A DNA stretch of 5,998 nucleotides from Oscillospiraceae bacterium. Lineage in GTDB: Bacteria > Bacillota > Clostridia > Oscillospirales > Acutalibacteraceae. The translations under genes and the position numbers were made by a program. The stretch lies in contig JAITBA010000072.1 in NCBI GenBank assembly GCA_031283835.1, positions 1-5,998 on the forward strand, read 5' to 3'. Shown one piece after another: positions 1-5,998 of this stretch. The notes beneath the pieces were generated by a model. That model worked only from the letters and a program-made list of their open reading frames with translations. It had not been told where the DNA came from and searched no databases. Position 1 is the first letter of the stretch. Every line of letters starts with the position of its first letter.

Positions 1-32
1 AAAATGTGTTGCCCGCCAACGTCAATGGTCAT
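1..32 (-). CDS. Probable start of the next gene in the cluster (first ten codons only)
   Basis: On the minus strand an ATG at 32-30 is preceded by AAGGG at 6 nt (39-43) and opens a frame reading MTIDVGGQHI that runs off the left edge. It lies 64 nt after the wzt stop and in the same direction. The product cannot be named from ten residues; a glycosyltransferase or polymer synthase would fit the cluster. The other nearby ATGs on this strand, at about 66 and 48, share a frame that closes within 14 codons. The call rests on ribosome site, spacing and context. Confidence 0.45.
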   Translation of the reverse strand, partial: MTIDVGGQHI

Positions 33-96
33 ACCGCACCCTTCGCATAATAAAAGACTTTCTCATACGTATTCGCTATGGCTTGTTGCTTAGAAC

Positions 97-1371
97 TCAT
101 TGCCCGCGATCAAATTCGGCCGGCCGCAAGCGCAAAAGCCCCCATCTTTCGTTCCAATTTTCGCGCAGGACGCCGCGTTTTTCGGCCAGCACCTCAAAGC
201 GGAAGGCAGGGTCAACTTCGTCATAAGGGGCATAGGCCTCATAGGTGTCGCCGCTGCTAAAGGTCAGCACGGCGTTGTATTGCCCGGCCGTCAGGCCCGC
301 GCAAGGCACCCTGCAAATCAGCGTAATGGTTTCGCCCGGGCAAAAGGGCTTTTGCAGCCGTGTTTTGACGCTAAACGCCGAACCCACCAGCACCGCCCCG
401 CGCACAAGCCCCACCCGCAGGCACAGCACCTCCACCGGCAACAAGCAGTCCATCGTCACGCCAAATTCCACCACGCCGTCGGGTTCATAGACGCAGTCGT
501 TGGTGTGCAGCAGTTCGAGGCTGCGAATCAACAGATGACCGGAGCTTTGCGCCCAGCGCTTGGTGCGGGAATAATCGAACGTGCGCGCAAACGCGCCGCC
601 TTCGTCCAAATAGAGCTGCACGCCTTTTTCTGTTTCGCCGTCATAGATTACGCGCCCTTCTTTGAGCACGATCACCCGCTTGCACAACCGGCGAATGGTG
701 GGCATCTGGTGGCTCACAAACAAAACCGTGCGCCCGCTTTCAACTACGGCGTTCATTTGCCCCAGGCATTTTTCTTGGAACCGCGCGTCACCTACGGCAA
801 GCACCTCGTCCACAATCATAATTTCCGGCTCCAGGTGCGCCGCCACGGCAAAGCCCAAACGCACAAACATCCCGCTAGAATACCGCTTGACAGGGGTGTC
901 GATAAAATCCCCCACCTCACTAAATTCCAAAATCGCCTCAAACTTCTGGTCCACTTCTTCTTTGGTCATGCCCAAAATAGAGCCGTTGAGGTACACATTT
1001 TCGCGCCCGGTAAGCTCCCCGTTAAAGCCGGTGCCCACCTCCAGCATGGAGGCCAGCCGCCCCGTGTAGGCAATACGGCCTTCCGTTGGCTCCGTAATGC
1101 GCGAAAGAAGCTTGAGCAGCGTAGATTTCCCTGCGCCGTTTTTGCCAATAATCCCCACGCTTTCGCCTTGCCGAATTTCTAGGTTAATCCCCCGCAAGGC
1201 CCAAAAATCCTGCTTTTTGCGCCCTGCGTCCGTCACGGCGTGCAACAGACGATACGCCCCGCGGCTAAACGCGTTGTTGCCCTTGTCCGTGAGCAAATCC
1301 ACCTTCGCGGTCGGCACCGGAATCCGGTACCGCTTCCCCGCGTTTTCAATTTTGATAGCCGTTTCGGGCAT
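97..1371 (-). CDS. wzt: Polysaccharide/teichoic acid ABC exporter, ATP-binding subunit with Wzt-like C-terminal domain
   Basis: This 424-residue protein is the ATPase that powers the Wzm-type permease. The nucleotide-binding domain covers about 1-255: FWALRGINLEI (56-66), Walker A GKNGAGKST (76-84), ABC signature YSSGM (164-168), Walker B IMIVDE (184-189) with D-loop AVGD (192-195), and the switch histidine H221. The block TGRLASMLEVGTGF (103-116) is typical of O-antigen and teichoic-acid exporters. About 170 residues follow; 280-395 look like beta strands (VVEFGVTMDC, GETITLICRVP, GQYNAVLTF) as in the Wzt C-terminal jelly roll, which in E. coli O9a binds the capped end of the finished glycan. 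The start at 1371 is chosen because AAGGAG lies 9 nt upstream and MPETAIKIENAGKRYR suits the family; the in-frame start at 1509 would overlap the permease's 3' end. The TGA stop is at 99-97. TagH is the alternative name, but TagH carries a different C-terminal extension. Confidence 0.9.
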   Translation of the reverse strand: MPETAIKIENAGKRYRIPVPTAKVDLLTDKGNNAFSRGAYRLLHAVTDAGRKKQDFWALRGINLEIRQGESVGIIGKNGAGKSTLLKLLSRITEPTEGRIAYTGRLASMLEVGTGFNGELTGRENVYLNGSILGMTKEEVDQKFEAILEFSEVGDFIDTPVKRYSSGMFVRLGFAVAAHLEPEIMIVDEVLAVGDARFQEKCLGQMNAVVESGRTVLFVSHQMPTIRRLCKRVIVLKEGRVIYDGETEKGVQLYLDEGGAFARTFDYSRTKRWAQSSGHLLIRSLELLHTNDCVYEPDGVVEFGVTMDCLLPVEVLCLRVGLVRGAVLVGSAFSVKTRLQKPFCPGETITLICRVPCAGLTAGQYNAVLTFSSGDTYEAYAPYDEVDPAFRFEVLAEKRGVLRENWNERWGLLRLRPAEFDRGQ

Positions 1372-1380
1372 GGTGTCAAA

Positions 1381-1398
1381 CTCCTTCGCTTGGGCGAA
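1381..1398 (-). promoter_or_regulatory. Ribosome binding site of wzt overlapped by a short hairpin
   Basis: AAGGAG (1386-1381, minus strand) lies 9 nt before the wzt ATG and sets the start. Immediately upstream, TTCGC and GCGAA (1398-1394 and 1389-1385) can form a 5-bp stem with a 4-nt loop whose 3' arm takes in the first two bases of the ribosome site. This could slightly damp translation; the stem is short and may be chance. Confidence 0.4.
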
Positions 1399-1429
1399 CC
1401 CATGGTATAAGGGCCGTTGCAAACAGGTG

Positions 1430-2308
1430 CTAAACCATGTCCACAAATGTCCGCTCCGCCTTGCGGAAACGGCTGATGCCGAAAACACCGAAGGCCACGG
1501 TCCAGGCAACGCTCACCCCCACGCTCCACCAGTCAAAGGCAAACACAGGGTCGTCGAGCATCGTCCATTTAAACAGGGTCTCGTAGCCAACCATGGGGTT
1601 GATCGTGTAGGCGATGTTGTAGAGCGTGTGCGTCAGGCCGCCGCCCATGGCTTTTTCTATGTTGGCGGCCGAATAGGCCACGGGCGTAAGGTATTGCCCA
1701 ATTTGCAAAATAATCGGCAGCACATAGCCAAGGTCGCGCCAGCGGATTACGTAGGACGAAAACACAAAGCCAATGAAGGTGCCCAGCAGCGCAATTGGCA
1801 CCAGCAGCGGCACCGAAAGCAGCAAGCGCACCGGCGGCACGTAGTGCGTGATTCCCATGAAGAAAAACAAAATCGCATAGGTAAGAATGTTATCGAGGAA
1901 TGTGGTATAAAGCCCGCTCAGGGGCAAAATTAACCGTGGAAAGTAGCACTTGGACCACAGGCTTGCCCCTGCGCGAAAAACATCCGCGTTGTTTGTGCAG
2001 CACCGGCTAAACATCCCCCAGGGGATGGTGCCCGCCAGCACGCACACATTATAATTAATCTCCGTCGCTCCCGCAAACCCCGCCAGGTTGCCAAAAACAA
2101 AAGACATCACAATCGTGCTGATAATCGGGTTCACAATGCTCCAGCCAAAGCCAATCACCGTCTGCTTGTAGCGCACCGTGATGTTCCGGCGCGCCATGTC
2201 CCACGCCAGCCCCCGATACCGCCATGTGTCCTTCCAGTATTGCAAATTTCGTCCGCCGGCCTCAATCACGGTTTTGCGCAGCGCGGGGCTTGGGTTGGTT
2301 TGTGCCAT
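1430..2308 (-). CDS. wzm: Polysaccharide/teichoic acid ABC exporter, permease subunit (Wzm/TagG type)
   Basis: This is the membrane half of an ABC-2 exporter that moves lipid-linked polysaccharide or teichoic acid from the cytoplasmic side outward. The 292-residue protein has an N-terminal amphipathic stretch, then RRNITVRYKQTVIGFGWSIVNP (40-61), the family's cytoplasmic entry to helix 1. About six membrane segments follow (roughly 51-74, 87-107, 132-155, 162-186, 195-214, 260-278). The conserved RDLGYVLPIILQIGQYLTPVAYS (191-213) and INPM (236-239) are typical of Wzm, KpsM and TagG proteins. The start ATG at 2308 has AAGGGA 8 nt upstream. Its partner ATPase follows after 58 nt, as is standard for these exporters. 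The symbol records family and position; tagG would be equally fair in a Gram-positive. The window does not show which polymer is carried, though tarIJ upstream points to a ribitol-phosphate polymer. Confidence 0.9.
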   Translation of the reverse strand: MAQTNPSPALRKTVIEAGGRNLQYWKDTWRYRGLAWDMARRNITVRYKQTVIGFGWSIVNPIISTIVMSFVFGNLAGFAGATEINYNVCVLAGTIPWGMFSRCCTNNADVFRAGASLWSKCYFPRLILPLSGLYTTFLDNILTYAILFFFMGITHYVPPVRLLLSVPLLVPIALLGTFIGFVFSSYVIRWRDLGYVLPIILQIGQYLTPVAYSAANIEKAMGGGLTHTLYNIAYTINPMVGYETLFKWTMLDDPVFAFDWWSVGVSVAWTVAFGVFGISRFRKAERTFVDMV

Positions 2309-2357
2309 GAACGCTTTCCCTTCTCTTCATACGATTCACGCTTCGATTCTCTCGTGT

Positions 2358-2383
2358 CGGGGTTGTGTTGCCCGCCGACCCCG
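2358..2383 (-). other. Small inverted repeat between the MFS carrier and the ABC permease genes
   Basis: A perfect 6-bp G+C stem (2358-2363 pairing with 2378-2383) encloses a 14-nt loop, just past the carrier stop codon. There is no T-run after it, so it is not a standard intrinsic terminator; it might stabilise the mRNA end or be chance. Confidence 0.25.
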
Positions 2384-2386
2384 CCC

Positions 2387-3865
2387 TCAAACACGCGTCT
2401 GCGCCGTCACGCTTTGTGTCTCCAGCTGCGCGCGGTAGGCCAGCACTTCGTTGTGCACCTGCCGCTTGCGCGCGCCGGTAAGTTTATAGAACAAAAGCGG
2501 CACGTTGCACAGCAGCATAAACACGCCTTGCCCCATCGTATAGAGCAGCAAAATCAAAATTTTAGTGCGCTCGGTTTGCGGTTGTTCAATGTGGTTAACA
2601 GGCTGCACATAATGGATGAAATTTAGCGCGGAGGCGCCAAACAGGAAGATGGGTCCCAACGCGTTGGCAACCAGACCACTCACACTGCTGCCCATGCTTG
2701 TAACAAAATCCAGGCTGGCTTCCAGGCGCTTGTGCGTTTTCATCTCCAAATCCTCCAAAATGTCGGCCTTGAACATCTGGGGCAACAGGTTTGAAGCGCC
2801 AAACTGGAGACCAATCAGATAAAGCAGCGCAATAAACACCACCTGAAGACCCATGTTGCCGGGGTTGCGCAAAAACCGCATCCCCACGCCAAAAGCCGCA
2901 ATGTTGGCCGCAATAGAATAAACGCCGGAACACATATAGATGGTCTTGCTGGTCATTTTTTTTAGCAGCGTTTTTACAACCAGCATCCCCGTCATGGTGC
3001 CAAGGGCGGTTGGCAGGCCCAGCACCAAATATTTTGTGCTGTCGCCCAGCAGCACCGCCGCGATAAACGGGGACATGTAGCTGGAAATTGAGCGGAAATT
3101 TTTTAAAAACTCGCTGAGCAGTAACAGCAGCGCATAGGGGTTTTTGAGCACGTCGGCATAGCCCTTGAGGGGGTTGACGGGTTTGCTGCTGTAGGGCACG
3201 CGCTCTTTGACCACGCGGGCGCTGAGGAGCATTGCCGCGGCGCCCAACACCGCGCAAAACACAGACGTTGCCAAATATACCGCGTTGTCGCCCTTCAGCA
3301 GCCCCGGCTTTTTTAGCAGGCCCAGCAGCATAATCCACAGCAGCGGCGCGGCGCTGCCCACAGCGCTGCAAATGGCCCGGTACGAAAGCACGCTGTCGCG
3401 CTCGGCATGGTTGGGCGAAATCACCATCGCTATTTTTTCGTAGGTGTTTGCAAAAAACACGGCGCTATTGAAGAGCACCGTCACCACGCACTGATACGTG
3501 ATCATCAGCACAAACGGCACATCCGATTCCAGCAGCCTTGCGGGCGTGTAGAACATTAAAACAGAAAACACCGCCGTGGGCACTGCCGTGAGCGTAACCA
3601 GCGGGATAAATTTGCTCTTGCCCGGCTTGGGCGCGCGATCCACAATCATTGCAAAAAAGAAGGGCAGCACCAAACTAATCACATTGCAAATCGTGTTGAT
3701 CAGCGCCACTGTTTCCCCGTCAATTCCCAGGTTTGCCAGGTATTTTTGGCGCGTGCTGTTGCCAATCACATTCACCAGGTTGCTCACAAAAAACGTCATG
3801 AGCATATACCCTGAAAATTCCACGTTAGAAACCAGTTTTTTCTCGCCGTTCAGGTTCTTTGCCAT
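2387..3865 (-). CDS. GPH/MFS_2-type membrane carrier of unknown substrate
   Basis: A 492-residue integral membrane protein with about twelve predicted helices (roughly 17-36, 53-75, 86-106, 115-139, 160-184, 195-217, 243-271, 278-302, 308-330, 338-363, 384-413, 434-461). The loop after helix 2, VDRAPKPGKSKFIPLV (75-90), resembles the DRTRSRWGKFRPW motif of the glycoside-pentoside-hexuronide cation symporters (MelB relatives). The block FKADILEDLEMKTHKRLEASL (365-385) matches their second signature before helix 11, where members read like DxxDYxEWKTGKR. The family usually imports sugars or polyols with H+ or Na+, but this member diverges and its substrate cannot be read from sequence. The start at 3865 is preceded by AGGGGGG at 8 nt (3874-3880); the earlier in-frame start at 4027 lies inside tarJ and adds a non-membrane, unrelated leader. 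It sits 58 nt after tarJ and 78 nt before the permease. A run of eight A's in the coding strand lies at 2956-2963. Confidence 0.85.
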   Translation of the reverse strand: MAKNLNGEKKLVSNVEFSGYMLMTFFVSNLVNVIGNSTRQKYLANLGIDGETVALINTICNVISLVLPFFFAMIVDRAPKPGKSKFIPLVTLTAVPTAVFSVLMFYTPARLLESDVPFVLMITYQCVVTVLFNSAVFFANTYEKIAMVISPNHAERDSVLSYRAICSAVGSAAPLLWIMLLGLLKKPGLLKGDNAVYLATSVFCAVLGAAAMLLSARVVKERVPYSSKPVNPLKGYADVLKNPYALLLLLSEFLKNFRSISSYMSPFIAAVLLGDSTKYLVLGLPTALGTMTGMLVVKTLLKKMTSKTIYMCSGVYSIAANIAAFGVGMRFLRNPGNMGLQVVFIALLYLIGLQFGASNLLPQMFKADILEDLEMKTHKRLEASLDFVTSMGSSVSGLVANALGPIFLFGASALNFIHYVQPVNHIEQPQTERTKILILLLYTMGQGVFMLLCNVPLLFYKLTGARKRQVHNEVLAYRAQLETQSVTAQTRV

Positions 3866-3897
3866 AGGGCATTCCCCCCTGTTGTTTGTTTTAAAAA

Positions 3898-3927
3898 AAT
3901 ATAAGAGGCTATTCGAACCGCCGTCAC
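3898..3927 (-). promoter_or_regulatory. Candidate sigma-A-type promoter ahead of the MFS/wzm/wzt genes
   Basis: On the minus strand GTGACG (3927-3922, four of six matches to TTGACA) is separated by 18 nt from TATATT (3903-3898, five of six matches to TATAAT), followed by an AT-rich stretch. Transcription from here would begin some 25-30 nt before the carrier gene's start and could drive carrier, permease and ATPase apart from tarIJ. The -35 box overlaps the tarJ stop. A weak hairpin (3907-3922) followed by a T-run reads alternatively as a poor terminator, so the call is tentative. Confidence 0.33.
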
Positions 3928-4958
3928 GCGTTAAAATCCAGCACGGTTTTTCCAAAGCTCTGCTGCACATCCAGCCGAAACGCCGCGTGAATGTCGTGGA
4001 TATTGCGCACGGGCACCACGTCGCCAATCAGGCGCTCAAGGGCCTGCCCCAGCGCGGGGTGCGCGCCCAGCAAGCTCGAAGCGCGTGCAAAATCGGCCAC
4101 GCCGCTGCGTGAGCTGCCATAGAGGCGCAGGCCTTTTTCAAGCACCATGCGTGTGTTAATTTCCACAAAGTTTTCGCTCACACCCAGCAAGGCCAGGGTG
4201 CCCTCGGGGGCCACCACGTCAATCATCTGGTTGATGGCCGGCCGGCAGCCCATGCCGCCCACGCACTCAAAGGCGTGGTCGCACAGGGTTTCTTTGGGGC
4301 CAACACGCAAGTTTTCCACGTGCACGCGTTTGTCGGCAAACGAAAAATACGCCAGCTTTTCTTCCACCGTGCCCAGCACCGTCAGCTCGCTATCGGGGTA
4401 GAGCGCGCGCAGCAGCAACGCGGTGATAAAGCCCAGGTTGCCGTCGCCCCACACGCCCAAACGCGCGCGCCGCCCGTGCGCAATCCGCTCAAACCGGCTG
4501 ATGGCGTGCATGCTCACGCTAATCAGCTCCAAAAACGAAGCGACTTCAAGCCGCGTATGCTTCGGCGCGGGCACCAGCCGCTCCGTGTTGCTGCAAAAAT
4601 ATTCCTGCAAAAACCCGTCGTAGCCGCTGGAGCGGAACTTGCTGCTATAAAGATAATTTTCGGCGACAAACGCATCCTCCTGCGTGGGAATATTGGGGCA
4701 GGGCACCACAAAATCGCCCGGCGCATATGTGCCCGTGGGGTCAAAAATCACCTCCGCCACGCACTCGTGCACCAGTGCCATGGGCAGCTTGGCCTTGAGC
4801 ACCTCCGGCGCCCGGTTGCCCTGATAATACCGCTGGTCGGCCTTGCAGATGGACAAGAACCGCGGCCGCAGCAACGCCTTGCCGCTCTTCAAATCCAGGT
4901 CTTTGCAGGCGGCTTCAATCATGCCCGGGGCGGTTAGTCGATAAACAATGGAAATCAA
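3924..4958 (-). CDS. tarJ: Ribulose-5-phosphate reductase TarJ (NADPH-dependent, zinc alcohol dehydrogenase family)
   Basis: TarJ reduces D-ribulose 5-phosphate to D-ribitol 5-phosphate with NADPH, feeding TarI. The 344-residue length fits the family. Seen in order: an N-terminal GroES-like catalytic domain with candidate zinc ligands C38 (SICKADQRYY), H64-E65 (ALVHE) and E144 (FLEL); the conserved block YSSKFRSSGYDGF (104-116); then a Rossmann domain with the dinucleotide loop GDGNLG (171-176). HAFECVGG (228-235), INQMIDVVAPEGT (242-254) and GSSRSG (281-286) follow and closely match Bacillus TarJ as I remember it. The four-cysteine structural zinc lobe of many alcohol dehydrogenases is absent, as expected for TarJ. 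The start is TTG (4958-4956): AGGAGG lies 7 nt upstream and MISIVYRL aligns with known N-termini. Only 20 nt separate it from the tarI stop, implying co-transcription and probably translational coupling; TarI and TarJ are known to work as a pair. Confidence 0.93.
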   Translation of the reverse strand: MISIVYRLTAPGMIEAACKDLDLKSGKALLRPRFLSICKADQRYYQGNRAPEVLKAKLPMALVHECVAEVIFDPTGTYAPGDFVVPCPNIPTQEDAFVAENYLYSSKFRSSGYDGFLQEYFCSNTERLVPAPKHTRLEVASFLELISVSMHAISRFERIAHGRRARLGVWGDGNLGFITALLLRALYPDSELTVLGTVEEKLAYFSFADKRVHVENLRVGPKETLCDHAFECVGGMGCRPAINQMIDVVAPEGTLALLGVSENFVEINTRMVLEKGLRLYGSSRSGVADFARASSLLGAHPALGQALERLIGDVVPVRNIHDIHAAFRLDVQQSFGKTVLDFNA

Positions 4959-4965
4959 TGCGATT

Positions 4966-4971
4966 CCTCCT
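4966..4971 (-). promoter_or_regulatory. Shine-Dalgarno site fixing the TTG start of tarJ
   Basis: On the minus strand AGGAGG sits 7 nt before the TTG start codon of tarJ, in the 20-nt gap after the tarI stop. A full consensus site at ideal spacing supports TTG as the true start rather than a missing ATG, and suggests the ribosome site compensates for the weaker initiator. Confidence 0.8.
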
Positions 4972-4978
4972 GCGTTCC

Positions 4979-5722
4979 TTAGGCTTCGTTGACGGCGTTT
5001 TTGCCGCTCGGCCGTGCTTCCTCCACGCCCAGCAGCGCGTGCGCCACCTTCAAGTCATAGGGATACGTGATTTTTAGGTTGTGGGTTTCGCCCTGCACAA
5101 GGGCCACGGGCTCGCTGCGGATAGAGAAAATTTTGCACGCGTCGGTGAGGATCGCCTCTTCTTCGGGCAGCAGCGTGTTCATCAGCGCGCGCAGCTTGTT
5201 GCAGCGAAAGCTTTGGGGCGTTTGTCCCTGATACATGCTGCCGCGCGGAGGAATCACCGTGATGAACGCCCCGTCGTCGCTGCGCACGATGGTGTCGGTG
5301 GCGGCAATCACCGTGTCGCACGCGCCATGGGCCTCGGCGGCGGCAATGTTGTCGCTGATAATCCGATGGCTCACAAAGGGCCGCACCGCGTCGTGGGTGA
5401 TGATGATAGGATCCGCCGCCGCGCCGCATTCGTCCTCAACCCAGCGCAGGGCGTTGCGCAGCGTGTTGTTGCGGCTGTCGCCGCCTTCAATCACAGCCAC
5501 ATTGTGCCCCGCCGGCAGGTGCTCGGCCAGGGTATCCTGCGTAAAGCCCAGCCACGCCCCCGGGGTGAGCACCACCACCCGATCCACCTGGGGGTGCACC
5601 AAAAATTTTTCGATGGTGTGCACCAGCACCGGGCGGCTGCCCAACTGCAAAAACTGCTTGGGCATGTTCACATTGCCCATTCGGCTGCCAATGCCGCCGG
5701 CCAAAATTGCCGCGATAATCAT
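4979..5722 (-). CDS. tarI: Ribitol-5-phosphate cytidylyltransferase TarI
   Basis: This enzyme joins CTP and D-ribitol 5-phosphate to give CDP-ribitol and pyrophosphate, the activated unit for poly(ribitol phosphate) teichoic acids; it acts in the cytoplasm. The protein has 247 residues. The N-terminal nucleotide-binding loop LAGGIGSRMG (7-16) is followed by NVNMPKQFL (17-25), with the lysine typical of IspD-like cytidylyltransferases. HDAVRPF (110-116), YQGQTPQSF (164-172), LTDACKI (192-198) and NLKITYPYDL (215-224) follow in the expected order. The wording around NVNMPKQF and the adjoining tarJ favour TarI over the related IspD. The start at 5722 is chosen because MIIAAILAGG is the normal family N-terminus and GAGGAG lies 7 nt upstream (5730-5735); the in-frame start at 5830 would add 36 unrelated residues. 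The tail after residue 231 is about 10 residues longer than I recall for the family. Confidence 0.93.
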   Translation of the reverse strand: MIIAAILAGGIGSRMGNVNMPKQFLQLGSRPVLVHTIEKFLVHPQVDRVVVLTPGAWLGFTQDTLAEHLPAGHNVAVIEGGDSRNNTLRNALRWVEDECGAAADPIIITHDAVRPFVSHRIISDNIAAAEAHGACDTVIAATDTIVRSDDGAFITVIPPRGSMYQGQTPQSFRCNKLRALMNTLLPEEEAILTDACKIFSIRSEPVALVQGETHNLKITYPYDLKVAHALLGVEEARPSGKNAVNEA

Positions 5723-5833
5723 AAAAAAGCTCCTCACTTGCAAATTCGTATAAAAATTGTTGGCAAACAAAAGGCGATGTCTCGGCCGTGTGCACCGCGC
5801 GCCCTCCCCCGCAAAAATGCGCGTCTCCAACGT

Positions 5834-5998
5834 TTACGCCGTTTCTTCAATTCCAAACTGCTCCGTTTTGTGGTCAAAGCCAATAAGATACGTCTTGTGC
5901 GCCTCGCAGTTCATCGTCACCGTGCCGTCCCAGGTTTTGGTCACATTTTTATACATCACACCGGGGCGGGTGTAGGTATAGCGCAAGGCCAGGGTGTT
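5834..5998 (-). CDS. C-terminal end of an unrecognised protein (5' end outside window)
   Basis: An open frame enters from the right edge and runs 54 codons to a TAA at 5836-5834. The visible tail contains alternating polar and hydrophobic stretches (for example RYTYTRPG, GTVTMNCEAHKTYLIGFD) that suggest short beta strands, and it ends in an acidic EQFGIEETA. No membrane segment, sorting signal or catalytic motif can be seen in this piece, and I do not recognise the family. It reads in the same direction as tarI and ends 111 nt before the tarI start, so it may belong to the same cluster, perhaps as a glycosyltransferase or polymer-modifying protein; that is a guess from position only. Coding is supported by the absence of stops up to the window edge and by codon choice like its neighbours. 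There is no convincing terminator after it. Confidence 0.6.
   Translation of the reverse strand, partial: NTLALRYTYTRPGVMYKNVTKTWDGTVTMNCEAHKTYLIGFDHKTEQFGIEETA

Noticed and set aside
48..68. Short minus-strand frames starting at about 66 or 48 as small genes
   Set aside because: They share a frame that closes at a TGA near 25, within 14 codons, without a convincing ribosome site; the ATG at 32 is better placed.
100..1182. Long open frame on the plus strand (360 codons) opposite the ABC ATPase
   Set aside because: It lies wholly antisense to a gene with complete Walker and signature motifs, has low-complexity His/Ala/Pro/Gln-rich composition, and shows no domain; it is a GC-rich shadow.
1097..1933. 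Plus-strand open frame (278 codons) spanning the wzt/wzm junction
   Set aside because: It is antisense to two well-supported genes and crosses their boundary, with biased basic composition and no recognisable motif.
2595..3371. Minus-strand open frame (258 codons) inside the carrier gene in another frame
   Set aside because: It is Gln/Arg/Gly-rich and shows no membrane segments, whereas the overlapping frame encodes a coherent 12-helix carrier.
4275..4937. Plus-strand open frame (220 codons) opposite tarJ
   Set aside because: It is the complement of a clearly conserved TarJ, with His/Gln/Ala-rich composition and no family signature.
4979..5722. IspD (isoprenoid cytidylyltransferase) as the identity of the tarI gene
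   Set aside because: The fold is shared, but the GNVNMPKQFL and MYQGQTPQSF wording and the adjoining tarJ fit TarI much better.
5723..5833. Promoter or terminator in the 111-nt gap upstream of tarI
   Set aside because: A TTGCCA resembling a -35 box (about 5757-5762) has no acceptable -10 box at 16-18 nt, and TATACG nearby has no -35 partner. The CGCGC/GCGCG pairing after the upstream stop has no T-run. A promoter may exist but cannot be supported.

Overview
The window holds part of a single gene cluster, all read from the minus strand (right to left in these coordinates), for making and exporting a ribitol-phosphate-containing surface polymer such as wall teichoic acid or a teichoic-acid-like capsule. 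G+C is moderately high (clearly above half by eye). Ribosome binding sites are strong purine-rich AGGAGG types, one gene starts with TTG, and TarI and TarJ closely resemble the Firmicute proteins. This points to a fairly GC-rich member of the Bacillota, perhaps a gut-type clostridium; that assignment is inference.

In order of transcription: (1) 5998-5834, the last 54 codons of an unrecognised protein. (2) 5722-4979, tarI, which makes CDP-ribitol from CTP and ribitol 5-phosphate. (3) 4958-3924, tarJ, an NADPH-dependent reductase that makes ribitol 5-phosphate from ribulose 5-phosphate; it starts at TTG 20 nt after tarI. (4) 3865-2387, a 12-helix GPH/MFS_2-type carrier of unknown substrate. (5) 2308-1430, an ABC-2 polysaccharide export permease (Wzm/TagG type). 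(6) 1371-97, its ATPase, which has a C-terminal extension of the kind found in Wzt proteins that recognise the finished glycan. (7) 32-1, the probable first codons of a further gene.

Gaps between genes are short (20-111 nt), so the genes look like one operon or two nested ones. The best internal promoter candidate lies at the tarJ/MFS boundary (3898-3927). TarJ then TarI would supply CDP-ribitol to polymerases presumably encoded outside the window, and the Wzm/Wzt pair would move the lipid-linked polymer across the membrane. No polymerase (TarF, TarK or TarL type) is visible here. The least expected parts are the GPH-type carrier placed between precursor synthesis and export, and the Wzt-like extension on the ATPase. 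No RNA genes, mobile elements, CRISPR arrays or long repeats were seen, and no stretch over 300 nt lacks a gene.
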